From: Nocardiopsis potens DSM 45234
GTDB lineage: Bacteria; Actinomycetota; Actinomycetes; Streptosporangiales; Streptosporangiaceae
DNA length: 47,222 nt
NCBI RefSeq assembly: GCF_000341105.1
Contig: NZ_ANBB01000071.1
Location: forward strand, 1-47,222
Direction: 5' to 3'
Shown here: positions 41,389-47,222 of the stretch, one piece after another
How the letters are laid out: the number at the start of each line of letters is the position of its first letter
Numbering within the stretch: the first letter of the stretch is position 1
Program-made: the position numbers and the translations under genes
The notes under the pieces: model-generated
Told to the model about the DNA's origin: nothing
The model's input: the letters and a program-made list of their open reading frames with translations, nothing else
Databases searched by the model: none

Positions 41389-42537
41389 ATGAGCGGCGGA
41401 GCGGCGGAGCGCACCGTGCGGGCCGCGGTCCTGGAGCGCTGCGGCGCCGAGGGGCCCTACGCGGAGACGCGGCCGATCAGCGTCCGCGAGGTGGGGCTGC
41501 GCGCCCCCGGTCCGGGCGAACTGCTGGTCCGGGTGCGGGCGGCGGGCCTGTGCCACTCGGACCTGTCGGTGATCGACGGGGCGCGCCCCCGCCCGGTGCC
41601 GATGGTGCTGGGGCACGAGGCGGCCGGGGAGGTCGCCGCCCTGGGGCCGGGGACCTCCGGCAGGTTCGCCGAGGGCGACCGGGTGGTGCTGTTCTTCGTG
41701 GCGCCGTGCGGCGCGTGCCCCCGGTGCACGGAGGGGCGGGCCGCGCTGTGCGAGCGGGCCGCCGCCGCGAACGCCGCCGGCGACCTGGTCGGCGGCGGGC
41801 GCCGCTGGGTGGACGGGGCGGGCGCCGAACCCGCCCACCACCTGGGGGTGTCGGCGTTCGCCGAGTACACCGTGGTCTCCGCCGACTCCGCGGTGCGGGT
41901 CGACGCCGACCTGCCGTTCGAGACGGCTGCGCTGTTCGGGTGCGCGGTGCTCACCGGCGTCGGCGCGGCGCTCCGCTCGGCCGAGGTGCGCCCGGGGGAG
42001 CGGGTCGCGGTGTTCGGCCTCGGCGGCGTCGGCCTCTCCGCGCTGCTGGGGGGGAAGGTCGCCGGGGCGGCGCAGATCGTCGGGGTCGACCCGGTGCCGG
42101 GCAAGCGCGGGCTGGCCGGCCGGATCGGCGCGACCGACGTGCTCGCCGGCGGCGACGGCGCGGTGGAGGCGGTCCGCGAGCTCACCGGCGGCGGCGCGGA
42201 CAAGGTCATCGACACCACCGGCAGCGCGGCCGTGCTCGCCCAGGCGTACGCGGCCACCCGGCCGGGCGGCACCACGGTCACCGTCGGCCTCCCGCACCCG
42301 GACCGGACGCTGTCCATCCCCGCGGTGACCCTGGCCGCCCAGGAGCGCACCCTGCGCGGCAGCTACCTGGGGTCCGGCGTCCCCGCGCGCGACATACCGG
42401 CCTACATCGCGCTGTACCGCCGGGGGCTGCTGCCCGTCACCGAGCTGCTGTCCGGCCGGCTCGCCCTGGACGAGGTCAACGCCGGGTTCGACCGGCTGGC
42501 CTCCGGCGAGGCGGTCCGCCAGGTCGTGCTGATGTAG
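41389..42537 (+). CDS. Zinc-dependent alcohol dehydrogenase (MDR family)
   Basis: A 382-residue medium-chain dehydrogenase. The catalytic zinc ligand is in AGLCHSDLSV, with GHEAAGEV; the structural zinc site is CGACPRCTEGRAALC with four Cys. The nucleotide loop is VFGLGGVGLSALLG followed by GVDPVPGKR (Asp for NAD ribose). It is closest to class III-type or NDMA-dependent-like alcohol dehydrogenases of actinomycetes. As the last gene of the operon it could oxidise the alcohol half released from an ether- or ester-linked glycerol compound. ATG 41389 follows an aggagaaggag site. Confidence 0.88.
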   Translation: MSGGAAERTVRAAVLERCGAEGPYAETRPISVREVGLRAPGPGELLVRVRAAGLCHSDLSVIDGARPRPVPMVLGHEAAGEVAALGPGTSGRFAEGDRVVLFFVAPCGACPRCTEGRAALCERAAAANAAGDLVGGGRRWVDGAGAEPAHHLGVSAFAEYTVVSADSAVRVDADLPFETAALFGCAVLTGVGAALRSAEVRPGERVAVFGLGGVGLSALLGGKVAGAAQIVGVDPVPGKRGLAGRIGATDVLAGGDGAVEAVRELTGGGADKVIDTTGSAAVLAQAYAATRPGGTTVTVGLPHPDRTLSIPAVTLAAQERTLRGSYLGSGVPARDIPAYIALYRRGLLPVTELLSGRLALDEVNAGFDRLASGEAVRQVVLM

Positions 42538-42545
42538 CGGCGCCC

Positions 42546-42716
42546 GGGAGGGGCCGGGGGAGGGCCGGGGGAGGGCCGGGGGATGGGTCTCACCCCGGGC
42601 CGGCGGTGTGCACCGCACCAGGAGGGCCGGGGTCTGGGCCTTACCCGGGGTCGCCGGGTGTGCCAGGATCGCACTGCCCTGGCAAGCGCCCCCGGCTCGT
42701 CGAAGGGACATCCCCC
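42546..42716 (+). other. Intergenic G-run repeats and imperfect duplication
   Basis: Three copies of ggccgggggag (period 11) run across 42550-42582 and could form a G-quadruplex. They are followed by two related segments, gggtctcaccccgggccggc.. and gggtctgggccttacccggg.., each ending in gtgccaggat or caccagga, an imperfect tandem duplication ahead of the phospholipase gene. Regulatory meaning is not evident. Confidence 0.5.
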
Positions 42717-43667
42717 ATGCCCCGCCCCTCCCTGCGCAGCCTCTCCCCGCGCACGCTGATCGCCGGGCCGGCCGCCGCCGCGGTCCTGCTGCTCGGCGCA
42801 CCTCTCCCGGCCGCCGCCGAGCAGGCCGCCCCGGCGCGGGCGGACTGGATGGCCGCGGTCCCCGACTCGGCGGGCGTCTCCGAGCTGTCCATCCCGGGCA
42901 CGCACGACACCGGGGCGTGGCGCGGGACGGTCTGGTCGCGCACCCAGGACATGGACCTCGGCGCCCAGCTGGAATCGGGGGTGCGTGCCCTGGACGTGCG
43001 GACCCGGCACTACCGGGACGCGTTCCCCATCCACCACGGGGCCGAGTACATGCACCTCAACTTCACCGACGTGGTCCGCACCACCGCGGAGTTCCTGGCG
43101 GAGCACCCGACCGAGACCGTGCTGATGCGGCTCAAGGAGGAGCACACCCCGGCGGAGAACACCCGCAGCTACGAGGAGACCCTCGACCACTACATCGAGT
43201 CGGACCCGGACACCGCGCCGCTGCTGGGCGAGCGGCTGTGGCGCCCGGACGGCGGGTCCGACCTGCCCGACCTGGGCGAGGTGCGCGGGAAGATCGTCAT
43301 CCTGCAGGACTTCGACGCCGGCAAGGCGTACGGGCCGCGCTGGGGCGGGCCGGCCACCGACATCCAGGACGACTACCGGGTGCCCACCCTCTTCGACATC
43401 CCCGCCAAGTGGGAGAAGGCCCGCGCGCACTTCGAGCGGACCGCGGGCGGGGACCCCGGGGTGCTCTACATCAACCACCTGAGCGGGAGCGGGGCGCCGT
43501 GGGCCAACCCGCGCGAGGTGGCCACCGGCGGCCCGGGCTTCCGCGGCGTCAACGATCACGCCCGGGAGTACTTCGCCGGCGCCGGCCCCGAGCGGGCGGG
43601 CACGGTGATGATGGACTTCCCCGACCAGCCGCTGATCGACGAGGTCCTGGCCCGCAACCCGGGCTGA
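42717..43667 (+). CDS. Secreted phosphatidylinositol-specific phospholipase C-like protein
   Basis: A 316-residue exported protein: signal peptide to about AAAEQA (residue 37), then a PI-PLC X-domain TIM barrel. The first catalytic His is in ELSIPGTHDTGAW, Arg in VRALDVRTRHY, and the second His in AFPIHHGAEYMHLNF. LYINHLSGSGAPWANPREVA is typical of bacterial PI-PLC. Such enzymes cleave PI to cyclic inositol phosphate and diacylglycerol without calcium. Start ATG 42717 has an aaggga site. A long inverted repeat follows the stop. Confidence 0.88.
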   Translation: MPRPSLRSLSPRTLIAGPAAAAVLLLGAPLPAAAEQAAPARADWMAAVPDSAGVSELSIPGTHDTGAWRGTVWSRTQDMDLGAQLESGVRALDVRTRHYRDAFPIHHGAEYMHLNFTDVVRTTAEFLAEHPTETVLMRLKEEHTPAENTRSYEETLDHYIESDPDTAPLLGERLWRPDGGSDLPDLGEVRGKIVILQDFDAGKAYGPRWGGPATDIQDDYRVPTLFDIPAKWEKARAHFERTAGGDPGVLYINHLSGSGAPWANPREVATGGPGFRGVNDHAREYFAGAGPERAGTVMMDFPDQPLIDEVLARNPG

Positions 43668-43686
43668 GGCCGGCCCCCTTCCCTCG

Positions 43687-43750
43687 CGATGATCTTGACG
43701 TTGCGGCCCTAACAGAGCGCTCTGATAGGGCCGCAACGTCAAGATCATCG
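43687..43750. terminator. Near-perfect 64-bp inverted repeat
   Basis: The 32-base arm begins cgatgatcttgacgttgcgg and pairs with the right arm ending cgcaacgtcaagatcatcg-like sequence with one mismatch and no loop. It starts 20 bp after the phospholipase stop. The arm shares the pattern gatgatct-g-cgt-gcgg-cct with the inverted repeat at 2931-2993, so the two probably belong to one family. Confidence 0.8.
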
Positions 43751-43920
43751 GGGGGCTTGGCGAGGGGTTCGGGCGGGGCGGGCGGAGAGCGCCCTGTCCG
43801 CCCGGTTGGCTAGACTGCGACCCCGCCACCCCCGTCCCCCGCTCTCCCCGTGAGCCTCCGCCGAGCGCACCGGCGGTGTTCCGCACGCGGCGAAGGCGCA
43901 CGCCGAAGAAAGGCCCGTCC

Positions 43921-45468
43921 GTGGATCCGTCCCGCGCGCAGCTGATCGCAAGCATCTCCGCGGCCGTCGAGGCGTCCCCCTCGGATCCGGTGCTCCGGCT
44001 GCACCTGGCCGAGCTGCTGCTGGACGCCGGGGACACCACGGCCGCCATCCCGCACATCGCCACCTCGCTCCAGCAGGACCCGCAGTCCGAGCAGGCCAAA
44101 GCCCTGATGGGCCGCGCCCTGGGCGCCCCGGCGGCGGCCCCGGCCGCTCCTGCGCCCGCGCCCCCTGCCGCCCCCGAGGCCCGGCCCGGACCGCCGGCGG
44201 CGCCTCCGATGGCGCCCGCCCCGGCGCCCCCTCCGGCCCCGGCGGGTGAGCCGGAACGGCCGGACGCAGCCGGCCGGCCTGCCCCTGCGCAGCCGCCCGT
44301 GGCGCCTGCGGAGCAGGCCGCGCCGCCCGCTCCCGTGCAGCCGCCGGTGGCACCTGCGCAGCAGGCAGCGCCTCCCGCCCCCGTCCCCGCTGCGCCGGGC
44401 CGGCCGGTGGAGGAGGAGCCGGGGGCGGAGCCCGCCGCCGGGCCCGGGTTCGGCTTCGCCGACTCCGGCCGGGGCGGGACGGCCCTGCTGGAGCGGGACG
44501 GCGACCGGGAGGAACCGGTCCCGGACCGCGCCCCCGCCCCCGACTCCGCCCCCTGGCGGGACGGGTTCGCGCCGCCGCTGGCCTCCGAGGACTTCCCGCC
44601 GGAGCCGGTGCGCACCACGCTCGCCGACGTCGCCGGGATGGACAAGGTCAAGGACCGGATCAACGCCGCCTTCCTGATGCCGATGCGCAACGAGCGGCTG
44701 CGCAAGGCCTACGCCAAGAGCCTCCGCGGCGGCCTGCTGCTGTACGGCCCGCCCGGGTGCGGCAAGACCTTCATGGCCAGGGCGGTCGCCGGAGAGATCG
44801 GCGCCCGGTTCCTCTCCGCGTCGGTCGCCGACATCGCCGACACCCGGATGGGCCGCGCCGAGCAGAACATCCAGGCGCTGTTCCGGCAGGCCCGGCAGTA
44901 CCGGCCGTCGGTGGTCTTCCTCGACGAGCTGGACGCGCTGGGCGGCCGGCGCGGCAACGCCTCGGCGATGCTGCGGCCGCTGGTCACCCAGCTCCTCACC
45001 GAGCTGGACTCGGTGGAGGACGACAACGACGGCGTGTTCTTCCTCGCCGCCACCAACCACCCCTGGGACATCGACAGCGCCCTCAAGCGGCCCGGCCGGC
45101 TGGACCGGATGCTGTTCGTGCCGCCGCCGGACCGCAAGGCGCGGGCCGCGCTGATCGCCTCGGCGATGACGGACCGGCCCGGCGCCGGCATCGACCCCGG
45201 GAAGATCGCCAAGCACACCGAGGGCTTCTCCGGCGCCGACGTCGCCCACCTGGTGGACAGCGCCGCGGAGCGGGCCATGCTGGACTCCGCGCGCACCGGC
45301 ACCGTCCGCCCGATCACCATGGAGGACTTCCAGGCGGTGCTGGCCGAGGTGCGCCCGTCCACCGGGCCCTGGCTGGAGACCGCCCGCAACGTGGTGGAGT
45401 TCTCCGGCGACAGCGCCTACGACGAACTCGGCGCCTACCTGCGCGCCCAGCGGCGGAGCCGGAGGTAG
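43921..45468 (+). CDS. AAA+ ATPase with N-terminal TPR-like region and Ala/Pro linker
   Basis: A 515-residue protein from GTG 43921 (aaagg site). Residues 1-65 form a TPR-like helix hairpin (PVLRLHLAELLLDAGDTTAA). Residues 66-210 are a low-complexity Ala/Pro/Gln linker with repeated PPVAPAxQAAPPAPV. The AAA domain (about 230-500) has Walker A GPPGCGKT (276-283), Walker B VVFLDELDA, sensor-1 AATNHP and the arginine finger in KRPGRLDR. The order resembles FtsH/Cdc48-type and ESX EccA-like ATPases, but no membrane or protease domain is present. It is cotranscribed with a TPR-RDD membrane protein three bases downstream. Cargo is unknown. Confidence 0.85.
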   Translation: MDPSRAQLIASISAAVEASPSDPVLRLHLAELLLDAGDTTAAIPHIATSLQQDPQSEQAKALMGRALGAPAAAPAAPAPAPPAAPEARPGPPAAPPMAPAPAPPPAPAGEPERPDAAGRPAPAQPPVAPAEQAAPPAPVQPPVAPAQQAAPPAPVPAAPGRPVEEEPGAEPAAGPGFGFADSGRGGTALLERDGDREEPVPDRAPAPDSAPWRDGFAPPLASEDFPPEPVRTTLADVAGMDKVKDRINAAFLMPMRNERLRKAYAKSLRGGLLLYGPPGCGKTFMARAVAGEIGARFLSASVADIADTRMGRAEQNIQALFRQARQYRPSVVFLDELDALGGRRGNASAMLRPLVTQLLTELDSVEDDNDGVFFLAATNHPWDIDSALKRPGRLDRMLFVPPPDRKARAALIASAMTDRPGAGIDPGKIAKHTEGFSGADVAHLVDSAAERAMLDSARTGTVRPITMEDFQAVLAEVRPSTGPWLETARNVVEFSGDSAYDELGAYLRAQRRSRR

Positions 45469-45470
45469 CG

Positions 45471-47099
45471 GTGGGGCCGGTCGCGGAGGCCGTCGAGCGG
45501 GCCGAGGCCCGGATCGAGATGAAGCGGCCGGAAGAGGCCCTGGAGATCATCGGGAAGGCGCTGGCTGGCGACCCGGAGAGCGCCGAGCTGTGGCTGGTCA
45601 AGGGCAAGGCCCACCTCAGCGCCGGCGACTCCGGCGGCGCGGTGGAGGCGGTGCACCGTGCGCTGGCCGCGGGGGCGGACGGCGCCGCACCGCACTACCT
45701 GCTCGCGCTCGCCCTCTCCCAGGGCGGCCGGTCGTACGAGGCGCTGGAGCCGGCGCTGGCCGCGGTCCGGCTCGCCCCGGAGTACGCCCGCGGGCACGCG
45801 CTGGTCGCGCTCGCCCTGGCCGACCGGAGCCGCAGGCGGCTCCCCGAGGCCGACCGGGCCGCCGCCGAGGCCCGCGCCGCCGCGGCGCAGGCGGTCGCGC
45901 TGGCCCCCGAGGAGGCGTGGGTCCAGGGCCAGGTCGGGCTGGTCCACCGGTGGCTCAACGACCGCGCCGCCGCCCGGCGCCACCTGCACGAGGCGGTCCG
46001 GCTCTCCCCGGACTACAGCTGGGCGCTGACCCAGCTGGCGGTGGTGGAGTCGCAGCGGCACCGCCCGGTCAAGGCGCTGCGCCTGGCGCGCTCCGCGCTC
46101 GCCGCGGACCCGGGGAACTTCACCGTGCTGCGCGCGGCCTACGGCGAATGCCGCCTGTTCACCGCCCGGATGGTCTGGGGGTCGGTCGTCCTCGGGCTGA
46201 TCTCGCTGCTCGCGCTGGCCCCCGCGGGCGCGGAGCCGGAGGCCGGGGGCGTGCTGCGGATGGTCTTCGCGGGGGTCGCCACGGCGGGCCTCGGCTTCGC
46301 CCTCGTCACCGCCTGGCGGGTCCCGGCCCAGGTCCGCGGCTTCCTGCTGAACCGGCGCTGCGGCCGGGCGTGGGCGGTGAGCCTGCTCGCGACGGCGCTG
46401 TCGGTGGCGGCCATCGGCTGGACGCCGCTCTCCCACGCGTGGATCCCGGGGCTGCTCTTCCCGGTGGCGCTGATCGCGCACGCGGTGCTGGTCAGGATCG
46501 TGGACCAGGACGCGCTGGCCCGGTTCGAGGCGGGCGAGAACCCGGAGGGGCGGCCTCCGCGGGCGGGCCCGGCCCCGATCCCGCCGCACGCCCGCGCCGG
46601 GGTCCGGCCGGGGCTGCGCCTGGCGGCGCTGCTGCTGGACTCGGTGGTCTGCGGGATGCTCGCCTTCGCGGTCTACTTCGTCGGCATGCTGGTCAACACG
46701 GTGATCACCCTGGGCGCGCTCGGCGACGACATGGACGCCTTCATGATCGGCACCTTCACGGTGCTGGGCCTGGTCGCGGCGGTGCTGTTCTGCTACCACT
46801 GGCTGCCCGTCACCCGCCTCGGCGGCACCCCCGGCAAACTGGTCTCCGGCCTGCGGATCATCGACCCGGCCACCGGCCTCCCCCCGACCCCGGGCCGCGC
46901 CGCCGCCCGCTCCGCCCTCCACTTCCTCCTCGGCCTGATCCCCGTCCTCGGCTACGCCGCCGAGGCCCTCATCATGCAGCGCGACCGCCCGCACTACCGC
47001 GGCCTCAAAGACGACCTGGCCAAGACCTGGGTGGTCCGCGCCCACCCCACCTCCCCACCGGCCCCCGTGCAGGGCCACCGGCCGCCCGGGCACCCCTGA
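45471..47099 (+). CDS. TPR-repeat and RDD-domain membrane protein
   Basis: A 542-residue fusion from GTG 45471, with the ideal ggaggtagcg site that overlaps the end of the AAA gene. Residues 1-225 hold about six TPR motifs (ELWLVKGKAHLSAGDSGGAV, AEYARGHALVALALADRS-like and SPDYSWALTQLAVVESQRH). Then come four hydrophobic helices (230-345), a Pro-rich loop and a C-terminal RDD domain starting PGLRLAALLLDSVVCG with GGTPGKLVSGLRIIDP and YRGLKDDLAKTWVV. It likely anchors the AAA ATPase at the membrane, with TPRs as the docking face; this is inferred from the gene pair. Confidence 0.85.
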   Translation: MGPVAEAVERAEARIEMKRPEEALEIIGKALAGDPESAELWLVKGKAHLSAGDSGGAVEAVHRALAAGADGAAPHYLLALALSQGGRSYEALEPALAAVRLAPEYARGHALVALALADRSRRRLPEADRAAAEARAAAAQAVALAPEEAWVQGQVGLVHRWLNDRAAARRHLHEAVRLSPDYSWALTQLAVVESQRHRPVKALRLARSALAADPGNFTVLRAAYGECRLFTARMVWGSVVLGLISLLALAPAGAEPEAGGVLRMVFAGVATAGLGFALVTAWRVPAQVRGFLLNRRCGRAWAVSLLATALSVAAIGWTPLSHAWIPGLLFPVALIAHAVLVRIVDQDALARFEAGENPEGRPPRAGPAPIPPHARAGVRPGLRLAALLLDSVVCGMLAFAVYFVGMLVNTVITLGALGDDMDAFMIGTFTVLGLVAAVLFCYHWLPVTRLGGTPGKLVSGLRIIDPATGLPPTPGRAAARSALHFLLGLIPVLGYAAEALIMQRDRPHYRGLKDDLAKTWVVRAHPTSPPAPVQGHRPPGHP

Positions 47100-47142
47100 A
47101 CCGCCCCTCCCCACTCCGCCCTCCCAGCCCGGGAGGCCGGGG

Positions 47143-47222
47143 AGAGGAGGTCGAAGCCTGCGGCGACGGCGGAGGAAGGGGCGGGGCGGAGGCGGTCCCC
47201 CGGGTGCGGCGTCTCGCGGAGC
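47143..47222 (-). repeat. Repeat array, inverted, running out of the window
   Basis: gaagcctgcggcgacggcgg, ggaaggggcggggcggaggc and gtgcggcgtctcgcggagc match units of the array at 28690-29180. The end of the window cuts the array, so a third core copy may lie beyond. Confidence 0.65.

Overview
The window is chromosomal DNA of a very high-GC actinomycete. Nearly all codons end in G or C, GTG starts are common, and a mycothiol gene (mshA), a SenX3/RegX3-type two-component pair with phoU, and the carD-ispF-cysS-rlmB order are all present. Together with the spread of BlaI/M56, RDD and AAA proteins this suits Nocardiopsaceae or a close relative; this is inference, as no rRNA or other decisive marker is present.

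Layout. 1-857: a gene-free block of GC-rich imperfect repeats next to a core element of about 330 bp. 858-4650: mshA with a YbjN-like gene behind a candidate SigR promoter, a secreted esterase and a macro-domain protein. 4945-13579: a BlaI/M56 sensor pair, DUF2516, a membrane alpha/beta hydrolase, two tandem zinc metallopeptidases, a DUF2207 protein and dtd. 13672-16382: regX3-senX3 divergent from phoU across a PHO-box-like array. 16801-22478: carD, ispF (without the usual ispD between them), an acidic-tailed membrane protein, cysS, rlmB and tRNA-Thr(UGU). 22951-25579: a small YcaO locus with a 36-codon ORF and a divergent methyltransferase. 25610-28657: a two-helix membrane protein, an NmrA-type reductase and an AraC regulator. 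28690-30285: a second block of the dispersed repeat, with the core flanked by arrays in opposite orientation. 30290-33751: TetR/DUF418 divergent pair and two RDD membrane proteins. 34104-42537: a seven-gene co-directional cluster (MFS transporter, FGGY kinase, GlpD, AGPS-like flavoenzyme, GlpP-like antiterminator, ABM-fold protein, alcohol dehydrogenase). 42717-47099: a secreted PI-PLC-like enzyme and an AAA ATPase / TPR-RDD pair. 47143 to the end: a third repeat array.

Two loci stand out. First, the YcaO locus: a 36-residue peptide with a perfect Shine-Dalgarno overlaps the start of a stand-alone YcaO that lacks the PxPxP tail, and a methyltransferase is divergent. The peptide has its only Cys at position 3 and a long acidic C-terminal part, which would fit a bottromycin-like arrangement of N-terminal core and C-terminal follower. 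Second, the glycerol-phosphate-like cluster: it has a strong promoter, a terminator-like hairpin in its leader and its own GlpP-family gene. It also encodes a kinase in which the glycerol-binding Glu of GlpK is Ala, next to an alkyl-DHAP-synthase-like enzyme. This suggests a G3P-type antitermination circuit controlling use of a modified glycerol or ether-type compound.

Limits: all assignments come from reading the sequence, with no database search. Promoters, operators and hairpins are pattern matches.
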